Assembly: GCA_964584755.1 (NCBI GenBank)
Contig: CAZPAV010000019.1
Span: 1 to 49,491 of the forward strand
From: CAZPAV01 sp964584755
Lineage (GTDB): Bacteria; Actinomycetota; Acidimicrobiia; Spongiisociales; UBA5794
DNA length: 49,491 nt
Direction: 5' to 3'
The translations under genes were made by a program, and so were the position numbers. Shown piece by piece: positions 15,227-23,712 of this stretch; positions within the stretch are counted from its first letter, which is position 1; each line of letters starts with the position of its first letter. Below the pieces are notes generated by a model, which saw nothing but the letters and a program-made list of their open reading frames with translations, did no database searches and was not told where the DNA came from.

Positions 15227-16990
15227 TCAGGTGCGCTGCCGGGGGCGGGGCGTCCCCTCTCGGGTACCGGACGCCGCGGCCGGGACGTCCGCATCGGGCT
15301 CCTCGAGCACCCGTCCGGGGAGCTCGAGCGCGAAACAGGCGCCCCCGAGCCGCTCGGACCTCCGGTACGTGGCCACGCCGCCGTGGGCACGCGCCACGGC
15401 GGCGACGATGGCCAACCCGATCCCCGAGCCGGGGATGCGGGCGTCGTAGCGGTGCGCGCCACGCTCGAAACGCTCCCACACGGCGAGCTCGTAGCGACGC
15501 GGCACCCCCGGGCCGTCGTCGTGCACGGCGATGACCAGTGCGGCTCCCCGGCCGTGCCGTGCCTCCACGAGCCGGGTCGGCCCCCCGTACCGGGTGGCGT
15601 TGACGAGGAGGTTGATGACCGCCTGACGGATCCGGTGCGGGTCGACGAGGGCCCGTAGGCCGGGCTCCACGTCCACGAGGACCGCCTCGGGTCGCTGCCC
15701 GCACGCGCTCACCGCCGTCCGCAGCATCGCCTCGACCTCCACGCTGGCCACCTCGACCTGGAGATCCTCGGGTCGATCGCGCGACAGCATGAGGAGGTCC
15801 GACACGATGCGAGACATGTACAGCGCCTGCTCGCGCACGATGCCGACCATCTCGGCGCGCTCGGCGTCGCTGAGCCCCTCGCCGTCCTCGAGCAGGTCGA
15901 GGAACCCCACGAGGGAGGTGAGCGGGGTCCGCAGCTCGTGGGAGATGGAGGAGACGAGCGTGGCCCGCTCCCGCTCGACGAGGACACGGGCCTCACGGAT
16001 GGCCGCGCCCTGACGGACGGCGACGAGGAGTCCCACGAGCGTGGTGGCGAGGAGGAGGGGGCGATCGGTGTCGCCGAGGCCGTCGGTGACGACGTGGAAC
16101 ACGAGGAGGAGGACCATGACGACCGCCGCCGAGTAGGGCAGGATCATCGCCCACACCGGGATCCGCCGCTCCGCGTACTCTCGCGGCTCGGGGGAGCGGT
16201 CGACGACGAGCGCGACGGTGAGGAAGGCCGCGGCGGCGGCGAGGTAGAACCCGAAGTTCGGCTCGGCGTCGGCGAAGGACCGCCCCACTCCCGAGACGAG
16301 GTAGGACACGTCGCCGAGGACCTGGGCCAGGACCCCGGCTCCGAAGAGGAGAAGACGGAGGTCGAACCGGTACGAGGAGCGACGCACCGTCACGATCATG
16401 AGGACGACGAACACCGCGACGTCGAGGAGCGGGTACAGGGAACCCACGATCCTCTCCCACAGGGGCGCCTCGTCGAGTCGGGGGAGGACCGGCGAGAGCA
16501 CCGCGACCCAGATCACGGTACCGAGCGAGACCGCCCCGATGAGACCGTCGAGGGCCACCCGGAGGCGGTGCCAGCCCGTCCCCGAGGTGTGGGGCAGGGA
16601 TGCGAACCCCGCCAGGGCCACGGCGTATCCGAGGAGGAACACGACGTCCGCCGGTCCGAAGGCGGGGACCGTCCCCGTGGCGAGCCACATGACGGCCATG
16701 ACCGCGATCCCCAGGACGCCCGAACCGAGCCCGAGGCCCACCAGGGTCCAGGCGCGGCGCTCCTGGCTGGGGAGGCCCCGGGCGCGGACGACGAACACCA
16801 CCGCCGCCGCGAGGTTGGTGAGGAGGATCCCGGCGGACCCGACGACCTTCGCGCCGGCGGGATCGAGGAACCGCAGGGTGATCGCGACGACCGCGACCCC
16901 GCCGTAGACGACGAGGACGGCCCTCGGAACGCGGATCCCGACGAGCATGGGGGGACCGCGGCGGCCGTCGACGGGGTGGGCGGACTCCAT
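15227..16990 (-). CDS. Multi-TM sensor histidine kinase
   Basis: A 587-aa kinase. The first 330 residues hold about ten membrane helices, in a layout that resembles the N-terminal domain of many actinobacterial multi-TM GGDEF proteins (FGPADVVFLLGY, LYPLLDVAVFVVL). Then come HisKA with His351 (SISHELRTPLTSL), N-box INLLVNATRYGG (459-470), G1 DDGPGVP (491-497) and G2 GSGIGLAIV (521-529), all intact. There is no fused receiver and no adjacent response regulator. ATG 16990 starts 45 bp after the stop of the alpha-oxoamine synthase gene, so the two are probably cotranscribed. An alternative start is the internal Met15. The membrane input domain suggests a lipophilic or small-molecule signal (inference). 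Confidence 0.9.
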   Translation of the reverse strand: MESAHPVDGRRGPPMLVGIRVPRAVLVVYGGVAVVAITLRFLDPAGAKVVGSAGILLTNLAAAVVFVVRARGLPSQERRAWTLVGLGLGSGVLGIAVMAVMWLATGTVPAFGPADVVFLLGYAVALAGFASLPHTSGTGWHRLRVALDGLIGAVSLGTVIWVAVLSPVLPRLDEAPLWERIVGSLYPLLDVAVFVVLMIVTVRRSSYRFDLRLLLFGAGVLAQVLGDVSYLVSGVGRSFADAEPNFGFYLAAAAAFLTVALVVDRSPEPREYAERRIPVWAMILPYSAAVVMVLLLVFHVVTDGLGDTDRPLLLATTLVGLLVAVRQGAAIREARVLVERERATLVSSISHELRTPLTSLVGFLDLLEDGEGLSDAERAEMVGIVREQALYMSRIVSDLLMLSRDRPEDLQVEVASVEVEAMLRTAVSACGQRPEAVLVDVEPGLRALVDPHRIRQAVINLLVNATRYGGPTRLVEARHGRGAALVIAVHDDGPGVPRRYELAVWERFERGAHRYDARIPGSGIGLAIVAAVARAHGGVATYRRSERLGGACFALELPGRVLEEPDADVPAAASGTREGTPRPRQRT

Positions 16991-17035
16991 GTGCTCGCGA
17001 TATCGGCCGGAGCGGCCGTCGGGTGAAGCGCGACG

Positions 17036-18322
17036 TCACTCCCGCGGGGGGTCCTCGACCACGGTCTCCTCCCCGTCCCGCCGGAGATCGACGGTGACCG
17101 CCGGCTCGGACACGAACTCGGGGACGTGGCGGGCCAGCGCGGCGACGAGCCGCCGGAGATCCTCGTCGGTGTGGTGGAGGGTGTGGGTGAAGCGGACGCC
17201 CGCCCACCCGACCGGCACCGCGGGGAAGGAGGAGGGATTGACGTAGAGCCCCTCCTCCATGAGGCGTCCCACGAGCGCGATGACCCGCTCGGTGGCGCCG
17301 ATCCGCAGGAACCAGATGGGCGTCGGGGCCCAGGAGACGACCGGGAGCGCCGCGGCGGCGAGCGCGGCCCCGACGAGGTCGATCTGCGCCTGCAGTCGGT
17401 CGCGTCGGGCCACCTGCTCCGCCGAGAGGTGGATGTCCGCCGAGGCGACCGAGGCGCCGAGCTCCGCCGGTTGGAGGGGACCGGAGAAGGTGAAGGGACC
17501 GCCGCAGTACACGATCCGGCGCACGAGGCTCTCGTCGACCGCGGCGAGCGCGGCGCCGGTCGTGCCGAAGGACTTGGCGAACCCCACCGCCACCACCATG
17601 CGCTCGTGCCAGCCGACCTCGCCGAGGACGTACCCGCGACCGTGCGGACCCTGCCAGCCGAAGCCGTGGGCGTCGTCGAAGTAGAGGTGGAGGTCGGGAT
17701 GGACGTCGAGGAGCCCGACGAGCTCGCGCACGGGTGCCAGGTCTCCGAACATCGAGTAGACGCCGTCGGCGAGGTACCAGACCCGCCGGCCCCGGTTCTC
17801 GGCGGCGTCGAGCATGGCCGCCAGGGCGGCCACGTCGTTGTGGGGCACGACCCGTACCGCGGTCCCGTGGCCGCGCACGACCGAGAGCGCCAGATGCACC
17901 GACGCATGGGTCTGGGCGTCGACGAGCGCGAGGTCCTCGGGACCGATGAGGACCGGGAGCGCGGCGAGGTGGGCGAGCGTCGTGGTGGGTGCGATCGCCA
18001 CCGGCGCCCCGAGGATCCGCTCCAGTCGTTCCTCGAGCGCCCCGTAGAGCGGGACCGAGGTGTACGCCGTCGACGAGGAGTGGCTCACCCCGAAGCGCTC
18101 GACGGCGTCGACCGCGGCGGCCCGGAGCCGCGGATCTCGATTGAGGCCGAGGTAGGAGCAGGAGCCGAAGTCGAGGAGCTCCCGACCGCCGAGGGTGATC
18201 CGGGCGCCGACGAGACGCTCGTCCTCCACCTGGAGGCGGAGCAGCCCCGCCGCGACGCCGCGGCCGATGCGCCGGGCGGTCACCTCCATGATGCGCTCGT
18301 GGCGAGTCGTCCCCATCCTCAC
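17036..18322 (-). CDS. Alpha-oxoamine synthase-type PLP enzyme
   Basis: A 428-aa fold-type I PLP enzyme of the group that joins an amino acid to an acyl-CoA with loss of CO2 or acetyl-CoA cleavage (KBL, BioF, HemA, serine palmitoyltransferase, CqsA/LqsA). Visible are NFGSCSYLGL-like DFGSCSYLGLN (51-61), His139 (THASVHLAL), DDAHGFGWQGPHGRG (216-230) and the cofactor lysine Lys250 in GFAKSFGTTGAAL. No biotin or threonine-degradation gene is nearby. GTG 18322 is chosen for the GAGGAGG 9-10 nt upstream; TAGGGT (18359-18364) is a likely -10. The downstream partner is a multi-TM sensor kinase, recalling quorum-sensing synthase/sensor pairs, but that link is speculative. Confidence 0.85.
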   Translation of the reverse strand: MRMGTTRHERIMEVTARRIGRGVAAGLLRLQVEDERLVGARITLGGRELLDFGSCSYLGLNRDPRLRAAAVDAVERFGVSHSSSTAYTSVPLYGALEERLERILGAPVAIAPTTTLAHLAALPVLIGPEDLALVDAQTHASVHLALSVVRGHGTAVRVVPHNDVAALAAMLDAAENRGRRVWYLADGVYSMFGDLAPVRELVGLLDVHPDLHLYFDDAHGFGWQGPHGRGYVLGEVGWHERMVVAVGFAKSFGTTGAALAAVDESLVRRIVYCGGPFTFSGPLQPAELGASVASADIHLSAEQVARRDRLQAQIDLVGAALAAAALPVVSWAPTPIWFLRIGATERVIALVGRLMEEGLYVNPSSFPAVPVGWAGVRFTHTLHHTDEDLRRLVAALARHVPEFVSEPAVTVDLRRDGEETVVEDPPRE

Positions 18323-18358
18323 CGCCGGCCACCTCCTCGGGTCCGTCCCGACCCCGGA

Positions 18359-18364
18359 ACCCTA
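18359..18364 (-). promoter_or_regulatory. -10 box for the oxoamine synthase/kinase operon
   Basis: TAGGGT on the minus strand, 36 bp before GTG 18322, leaving room for a short leader with the GAGGAGG ribosome site. Confidence 0.4.
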
Positions 18365-18403
18365 CCGCGATCCGCCCGAGGTCCCCGGCGGGCCGCGATG
18401 GCG

Positions 18404-18409
18404 TAACCT
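18404..18409 (+). promoter_or_regulatory. -10 box of the lipoprotein gene at 18419
   Basis: TAACCT lies 9 nt before the ATG with no ribosome-binding sequence between, so the leader would be only about 2-3 nt. Confidence 0.45.
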
Positions 18410-18418
18410 GCCTGCCCG

Positions 18419-19366
18419 ATGTCTCCTGCCCCACGCCCGCGTCCCCTGGCGGTCCTGCCCCTGGCCGCGGCCGTCCTCGTGGCGGCCTGCACCCCCGCCG
18501 GTGGCAGCGAGCCGGCGCCGACGACGGCGACCACGCGGCCCGTCGCCTCCACGACGATCACCACCCCACCCCCTCCCTCCACGACGACCACCACCGCGTC
18601 GCCACCACCGACGACCGTCACGACGCCGCCTCCGACCACGACGACGCTCCCGCCGCCGGCGTGTACGGTCGCCCGGATTCCCGCCGGGGAGGAGGACGGC
18701 TTCTTCACGCAGGCCTGCGCGGCGGCCGGGCTCACGATCCGGGCGGGCCCGGCGGTGGCCCCCGCCGCCCTCGTCGCCGCCGCGGAGCGGATCGTCCATC
18801 TCCTCGAGGCGCGCCCCGACCTCGGCGCGGCGCTTCAGGACGCCGGGATCACCGTGGCGATCATCGGCGCCGACGAGCGCATCACCGACCTCCCCGACTT
18901 CGCCCGGCTCTACCGCCTCTACCCGGGCATCGACTGGAAACGCCGCGGTCGTTCCTTCCCCGGAACCGATCTCGTGCCAGTCGTCGCCGGCGCCGAGGAG
19001 AACCTGCTGTGCCTCCCCGGCGACCGGTACGCCGGTGAGGACATGTTCATCCGGGCCTTCGCCCGGGCCCTCCGCCGGTTCGCCATCGCCGTCGCCAACC
19101 CCGAGACCGACCGCCGCATCGAGCAGGTGTACGGCCAGGCGGTCGCGGCGGGCCGCTGGCGCGACACCCTCGCCGAGGTGGACTCGGACCGCTACTGGGC
19201 CGAGGGGACGCAGTCCTTCTTCGACGCCAACCAGGAGGCAGACCCTCCCGACGACTCCCACAACCTCGTCGACACCCGTGAGGAGCTCCGGGTCTACGAC
19301 CCGTCCCTCTTCCGCCTCCTCGTGTCCGTCTACGGCGACACGGCGTGGCGACCCGCCTGCCCCTGA
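18419..19366 (+). CDS. Lipoprotein with a degenerate zincin-like domain
   Basis: A 315-aa protein. Signal peptide with lipobox LVAAC (Cys24), a Thr/Pro-rich linker (about 30-80), then a domain of about 235 residues. I recall related secreted proteins in which the stretch after a PGDxYxGE motif reads HEFAH, with a later YWAE and an HNxxxTREELxxYDP end. Here PGDRYAGED (200-208), YWAE (259-262) and HNLVDTREELRVYDP (281-295) are kept but the expected HExxH is RAFAR (212-216), so a zinc protease activity would be lost. Four Cys residues in the domain may form disulfides. ATG 18419 is nearly leaderless behind TAACCT. Family assignment is from memory and should be taken as tentative; the lipoprotein call is firm. 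Confidence 0.75.
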   Translation: MSPAPRPRPLAVLPLAAAVLVAACTPAGGSEPAPTTATTRPVASTTITTPPPPSTTTTTASPPPTTVTTPPPTTTTLPPPACTVARIPAGEEDGFFTQACAAAGLTIRAGPAVAPAALVAAAERIVHLLEARPDLGAALQDAGITVAIIGADERITDLPDFARLYRLYPGIDWKRRGRSFPGTDLVPVVAGAEENLLCLPGDRYAGEDMFIRAFARALRRFAIAVANPETDRRIEQVYGQAVAAGRWRDTLAEVDSDRYWAEGTQSFFDANQEADPPDDSHNLVDTREELRVYDPSLFRLLVSVYGDTAWRPACP

Positions 19367-19409
19367 GCCGATCCCTCCGCCGCGGCGCCCTCCCCAGCGG
19401 GCACTCGAC

Positions 19410-19448
19410 ATCTCATGCGATCCATGATATCTTTCTCCACAGGATATC
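19410..19448 (+). promoter_or_regulatory. Promoter and probable PadR operator
   Basis: An unusually A/T-rich island upstream of padR. It holds the near-perfect inverted repeat ATCTCATG / CATGATAT with a 5-nt spacer (19410-19430) and two GATATC palindromes 17 bp apart (19426-19431, 19443-19448). TATCTT (19428-19433) is a possible -10 inside this region. PadR-type repressors usually bind such ATG/CAT inverted repeats over their own promoters. Confidence 0.5.
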
Positions 19449-19499
19449 TGGTGATCCCAGAGTCACGCCGTCGGCGCGACCACCGCAGGAAGGCGCTCG

Positions 19500-19832
19500 G
19501 TGGACCGGAGCACGCAACTGCTCAAGGGGGTGCTCGACATGTGCCTGCTCGCGCTCATCGACGAGGAGCCGAGCTACGGGTACGAGATGGCCGCCAAGCT
19601 GGAGCGGCGGGGCCTCGAGCTCGTGAGCGAGGGCAGCATCTACCCGGCCCTCTCCCGGCTGCAGCGGGCCGGGCTCGTCGAGGGGTACTTCGTGGAGACG
19701 GGGGGGTCCGGGCCGCCACGGAAGTACTACCGCATCTCGGAGGCGGGACGGCGCGAGCTGCGACGCTGGAAGCTCGCCTGGGAGCGGGTCTCCGCCGGCG
19801 TGGGCGCCGTGCTGTCCGGAGGCGCACCGTGA
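19500..19832 (+). CDS. PadR-family transcriptional regulator
   Basis: A 110-aa winged-helix repressor. The start LLKGVLDMCLLALIDEEPSYGYEMAAKL, the EGSIYPALSRLQRAGLVEG recognition helix and wing, and KYYRISEAGRREL are typical of the short PadR-s2 group. Such proteins respond to small molecules or envelope stress and control the gene behind them. The start is GTG 19500. Its stop overlaps the next gene's GTG (GTGA), the usual PadR/HAAS coupling. A palindrome-rich A/T island at 19410-19448 is the likely operator, implying autoregulation. Confidence 0.93.
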   Translation: MDRSTQLLKGVLDMCLLALIDEEPSYGYEMAAKLERRGLELVSEGSIYPALSRLQRAGLVEGYFVETGGSGPPRKYYRISEAGRRELRRWKLAWERVSAGVGAVLSGGAP

Positions 19833-20617
19833 GCACGCCCGGCGTCGACCGCATCCTCGCCCGCTGCGAGGCCCACTGGCGGAGTCGCGGCGTCGACCCC
19901 GCGACCGTCGCGGAGATGACCGCCGAGCTCCGCGCCCACCTCGTCGACGCCACCGCCGCGGGGAAGCCGCCCGAGAGCGTCGTCGGGACGGACCTCCCCG
20001 GCTTCGCCGAGGAGTGGGCCATCGCCTTCCGCGATCAGGCCACCGACGCCACGAGCCTTCCCCGGCGACCGGGGCCGCGGTGGTCACTCGCCACCTGGAT
20101 CCCGATGGGCCTCGTCGGCGCCGGCCTCGTCGCCGTGGCCGTCCTGGCACCGAAGGAGGAGACCGTGGACACGAACACCTGGCAGTGGATCTGGGCCGTG
20201 GGAGCCGTCGTCCTCGCCATCGGCGAGCTCCTCACCGCCGGCTTCTTCCTCCTCCCCTTCGCCGTCGGCGCGGGAGCGGCGGCGCTCCTCGCCTTCCTCG
20301 GTGTCGGCCCGCTGCTGCAGCTCGTCACCTTCGCCGTCGTCTCGATCCTCTTCCTCGCCATCCTCCAGCGCTTCGCCCGCGCCGAGCGGAGCGCCCCCCC
20401 GGCCACCGTGGGCGCCAATCGCTATCTGGGCAAGCGGGCCGTCGTCGTCGTGCCGGTGAGCCGCCGCACCGGCCGGGGGCTGGTCCGCATGGAGACCGAG
20501 GAGTGGCGCGCCACCACCGACCTCGACACCGAGATCCCCGAGGGCGAGGAGGTCCGCGTCGTCGCGGTCCGCGGCACGCGCCTCGTCGTCGAACCGGTCC
20601 CGCCCGGAGGGGCCTGA
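19829..20617 (+). CDS. HAAS-domain and NfeD-like fusion membrane protein
   Basis: One open frame of 262 codons. Residues 1-70 (VDRILARCEAHWRSRGVD, LRAHLVDA) resemble the HAAS domain usually encoded after PadR. A membrane helix follows (about 88-108), then an NfeD-like part: two or three helices (about 118-185) and a C-terminal OB-fold (about 195-258, GKRAVVVVPVS to GTRLVVEPV). GTG 19829 overlaps the padR stop. An in-frame GTG at 20165 with AAGGAGG 5 nt upstream could also start a free 150-aa NfeD, the usual NfeD length. No stop codon separates the parts. The SPFH gene follows 35 bp later, the normal NfeD partner, so the product likely helps organise membrane domains. Confidence 0.85.
   Translation: MSTPGVDRILARCEAHWRSRGVDPATVAEMTAELRAHLVDATAAGKPPESVVGTDLPGFAEEWAIAFRDQATDATSLPRRPGPRWSLATWIPMGLVGAGLVAVAVLAPKEETVDTNTWQWIWAVGAVVLAIGELLTAGFFLLPFAVGAGAAALLAFLGVGPLLQLVTFAVVSILFLAILQRFARAERSAPPATVGANRYLGKRAVVVVPVSRRTGRGLVRMETEEWRATTDLDTEIPEGEEVRVVAVRGTRLVVEPVPPGGA
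20153..20159 (+). promoter_or_regulatory. Strong internal ribosome site before NfeD
   Basis: AAGGAGG followed by five bases and an in-frame GTG (20165) inside the HAAS-NfeD frame. It could produce a separate 150-aa NfeD protein from the same mRNA. Confidence 0.5.
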
Positions 20618-20652
20618 CCGAGCGAACGAACCCGCGAGAAAAGGAGCCGGAC

Positions 20653-21573
20653 GTGGAGCAAGCAGCCATCGTCGTCCTCTTGTTCGTCATCCTCCTGGTC
20701 GTCTACGTGGCCATCGCCATCAAGATCGTCCAGCAGCACGAGAAGGGCCTGGTGGAGCGCTTCGGGAGGTATCGCAAGACCCTCGACCCGGGCTTCCACA
20801 TGATCATGCCCTTCGTCGAGCGCATCCGCCGGATCGACATGCGGGAACAGGTCGTCGACGTGCCTCCCCAGGAGGTCATCACCAAGGACAACGTGGTGGT
20901 CACCGTCGACGCCGTCGTCTACTACCAGGCGACCGACCCGACCAAGCTCGTCTACAACGTCGCCAACTTCATCATCGCCGCCACGAAGCTCGCCCAGACG
21001 AACCTCCGCAACGTCATCGGCGACATGGACCTCGACGACGCCCTCACCTCCCGGGAGACGATCAACGCCGAGCTGCGCACCATCCTCGACGAGGCCACCG
21101 ACGTGTGGGGGACCCGGGTCGTGCGGGTCGAGATCCAGCGCATCGACCCGCCCGCCGACGTCACCGCGGCGATGCACCGCCAGATGAAGGCCGAACGGGA
21201 TCGCCGTGCCATCGTCACCGAGGCGGAAGGCGAGAAGCGGGCCGCCATCCTCAAGGCCGAGGGCGTCAAGGAGGCCCGGGTCCTCGAGGCCCAGGGCCAG
21301 GCCGAGGCCATCCGCCAGGTGGCCGACGCCGAGCGGTACCAGAAGGAGACCGTCGCCGAGGGCGAGGGGCGGGCCATCGAGCGCGTCTTCGGCGCCATCC
21401 ACAGCGGGGATCCCACCCCCGACCTCATCGCCATCAAGTACCTCGAGGCGCTGCAGGGCATCGCCGACGGGAAGGCGACGAAGGTCTTCCTCCCCCTCGA
21501 GACCAGCGGGGTCCTCGGCAGCCTCGGGGCGATCGCCGAGATCTTCGGCAAGGAGGAGCCGGCCACGGCCTGA
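20653..21573 (+). CDS. SPFH/band-7 (stomatin-like) membrane protein
   Basis: A 306-aa protein: an N-terminal membrane helix (about 4-24), the SPFH domain (about 27-190; VERFGRYRKTLDPGFHMIMPF, VDVPPQEVITKDNV, TLRNVIG-like NLRNVIGDMDLDD), then a coiled coil rich in Ala/Glu/Lys (about 190-245) as in QmcA and stomatins. These proteins form large membrane-attached rings or rafts and work with NfeD proteins and proteases. GTG 20653 has AAAAGGAG 6-7 nt upstream. It is the last gene of the PadR/HAAS-NfeD operon and is followed by a strong hairpin. Length and domain order are normal. Confidence 0.93.
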   Translation: MEQAAIVVLLFVILLVVYVAIAIKIVQQHEKGLVERFGRYRKTLDPGFHMIMPFVERIRRIDMREQVVDVPPQEVITKDNVVVTVDAVVYYQATDPTKLVYNVANFIIAATKLAQTNLRNVIGDMDLDDALTSRETINAELRTILDEATDVWGTRVVRVEIQRIDPPADVTAAMHRQMKAERDRRAIVTEAEGEKRAAILKAEGVKEARVLEAQGQAEAIRQVADAERYQKETVAEGEGRAIERVFGAIHSGDPTPDLIAIKYLEALQGIADGKATKVFLPLETSGVLGSLGAIAEIFGKEEPATA

Positions 21574-21603
21574 TCGGTCGCGGCCGTCGCGATCACCCCC
21601 GCC

Positions 21604-21633
21604 GGGGGCCGACCCACCCCGGGGTCGGCCCCC
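21604..21633 (+). terminator. Bidirectional terminator hairpin between SPFH and acs
   Basis: GGGGGCCGACCC, a 6-nt loop, then GGGTCGGCCCCC: a perfect 12-bp stem in the 76-bp gap between two convergent genes. Confidence 0.75.
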
Positions 21634-21649
21634 GACCCCGTCCGCCCGC

Positions 21650-23680
21650 TCAGTCCATGTGCCGGATCTCGTCGACGACCTGGGGGTTCGCCAGCGTCGT
21701 GATGTCCCCCACATCCTGGTGATTGGCGATCGCGGCGAGGACCCGCCGCATGATCTTCCCCGAACGCGTCTTCGGCATGTCCGGGACGATCCACACCCGG
21801 CCCGGCTTGGCGATGGGGCCGATCTCGCGGGCGATGACGCGGGTCACCTCCTCCTCCAGCTTGTGGTCGACCGCGACCCCCGGCTTCAGGGAGACGAACA
21901 CGTGGGGCACCTTCCCCTTCACCGGATCGGCGACGGGCACGACCGCGGCCTCCCCCACCTCGTCGACGAGGAGCGCCGCCGACTCCAGCTCCTTCGTTCC
22001 GAGACGGTGTCCGGCGACGTTGATGACGTCGTCGATCCTCCCCAGGATCCGGAAGTAGCCGTCGGCGGAGACGACGGCGCCGTCCCCGGCGAAGTAGGGC
22101 CAGTCGTGCCAGTCCTTGCTCTCGGGGTCCCGGTTGTACCGCCGGTAGTACTGGTCGACGAAGCGCTCGTCGTCGCCCCAGATGGTGAGCATGCGTCCCG
22201 GCCACGGATTGCGGATGCAGATGTTCCCCGCCTTCCCCGAGCCTGGCGGGAGCTCGTTCCCCTCGTCGTCGTAGATGATCGGGTAGATCCCGGGCACGCC
22301 GGGCCCGGCGCTCCCCGGCTTCATGGGGTGGATGGCCGGCACCGTCGAACAGAGGAAGCCCCCGGTCTCGGTCTGCCACCACGTGTCGACGATGACCGCC
22401 TCCCGCTTGCCCACGACGTCGTAGTACCAACGCCACACCTCGGGCTCGATGGGCTCGCCCACCGTCGTCATGTGCTTGAAGTGGTGGTGGTACTTCGCCG
22501 GCTCGTCCGGACCGACCCGCCGCAGCGCCCGGATGGCGGTGGGGGAGGTGTGGAAGATGTTCACCCCCAACTCCTCGGCCACCCGCCAGGGACGTCCCGC
22601 GTCGGGATGGGTCGGGACGCCCTCGAACACGACCGAGGACGCGGCGAGCGCAAGCGGCCCGTAGACGATGTAGGAGTGGCCGGTGATCCAGCCGATGTCG
22701 GCCATGCACCAGTAGACGTCCTCGGGGTGGATGTCCTGGATGTACTTGGAGGTGCCGGTCACGTAGGCGAGGTACCCGCCGATCGAGTGCTGCGCCCCCT
22801 TCGGCCTCCCCGTCGTCCCCGAGGTGTACATGAGGAAGAGCGTGTCCTCGGCGGGGAGCGAGACCGGCGGCACCGTCTGGTGCCGGTACCGCTCGAGCAG
22901 CTCCCCGACGACGAAGTCCCGCCCCTCGACGAGCGGCGTCTCCGCCGAGTAGTGGCCCGGGTACCGCTCCCAGACGAGCACCTTCTCCACGGTCTGACCC
23001 CCCGCCGCCGCCTCGGCGACGGCGACGTCCGCCTTCTGCTTGTGGTCGAGGAGCTTGCCGCCCCGATGGTAGGCGTCCATCGTGATGAGGACCCTGCTGC
23101 GCGCATCGACGATGCGGTCCGCCGCGGCCTTCCCCGAGAACCCGGAGAACACCTGGGAGTGGATGACCCCGATGCGGGCACAGGCGAGCATCGTGACGAC
23201 GAGCTCGGTGACCATCGGCATGTGGAGGGTGACGGTGTCGCCGGCCCGCAGACCGCAGAAGTCGCGCAGCATCGCGGCCACCTCGTTGACCCGGACGTAC
23301 AGCTCCTGGTAGGTGACGTGCTGGATCGCCTCGTCCTCGGGTTCGGGGACGAAGTGGATCGCGGTCTTGTTGCGGTACCGGTCGAGGTGACGGTCGACGC
23401 AGTTGTAGCAGGCGTTGAGCCTCCCTCCCACGAACCACCTGAAGAAGGGCGGGTTGCTCGTGTCGAGGGTCGTGTGCCAGTACTCGTCCCAGTCGAGGAG
23501 GTCCGCGTACTCCTTGTAACACTCGGGGAAGTGCTCCTCCCCGAACCGCTCGAGCACGTCGACGTCGGTCAGGTTCGCCTGGGCGATGAAGCCCACCGGA
23601 GGCTCGTACTTCTCCTCTTCCTTCCAGTGAACGGCGATCTCGGCCTCGGTGACCTCGGCTCCGGTCGTGTCGTTCGTCAC
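21650..23680 (-). CDS. acs: Acetyl-CoA synthetase
   Basis: A 676-aa AMP-forming enzyme that turns acetate, ATP and CoA into acetyl-CoA. The N-terminal ACS domain is present (DEYWHTTLDTSNPPFFRWFVGG), then the P-loop YTSGTTGRPKG (285-295), DTWWQTETGG (about 420-430), YFAGDGA and GRIDDVINVAGHRLGT, and the C-terminal domain with the catalytic, acetylation-prone lysine in TRSGKIMRR. Length is a little over the usual 650. GTG 23680 is preferred over an upstream ATG because AAGGAGGG sits 6 nt before it. The gene is read alone, after lgt. Confidence 0.95.
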   Translation of the reverse strand: MTNDTTGAEVTEAEIAVHWKEEEKYEPPVGFIAQANLTDVDVLERFGEEHFPECYKEYADLLDWDEYWHTTLDTSNPPFFRWFVGGRLNACYNCVDRHLDRYRNKTAIHFVPEPEDEAIQHVTYQELYVRVNEVAAMLRDFCGLRAGDTVTLHMPMVTELVVTMLACARIGVIHSQVFSGFSGKAAADRIVDARSRVLITMDAYHRGGKLLDHKQKADVAVAEAAAGGQTVEKVLVWERYPGHYSAETPLVEGRDFVVGELLERYRHQTVPPVSLPAEDTLFLMYTSGTTGRPKGAQHSIGGYLAYVTGTSKYIQDIHPEDVYWCMADIGWITGHSYIVYGPLALAASSVVFEGVPTHPDAGRPWRVAEELGVNIFHTSPTAIRALRRVGPDEPAKYHHHFKHMTTVGEPIEPEVWRWYYDVVGKREAVIVDTWWQTETGGFLCSTVPAIHPMKPGSAGPGVPGIYPIIYDDEGNELPPGSGKAGNICIRNPWPGRMLTIWGDDERFVDQYYRRYNRDPESKDWHDWPYFAGDGAVVSADGYFRILGRIDDVINVAGHRLGTKELESAALLVDEVGEAAVVPVADPVKGKVPHVFVSLKPGVAVDHKLEEEVTRVIAREIGPIAKPGRVWIVPDMPKTRSGKIMRRVLAAIANHQDVGDITTLANPQVVDEIRHMD

Positions 23681-23712
23681 GGATCCCTCCTTGGTCGGGC
23701 GCCTCTCCGCCG

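Noticed and set aside
18540..18660. Thr/Pro codon repeats as a noncoding repeat
   Set aside because: They are the in-frame linker of a lipoprotein, like those in several other exported proteins here.
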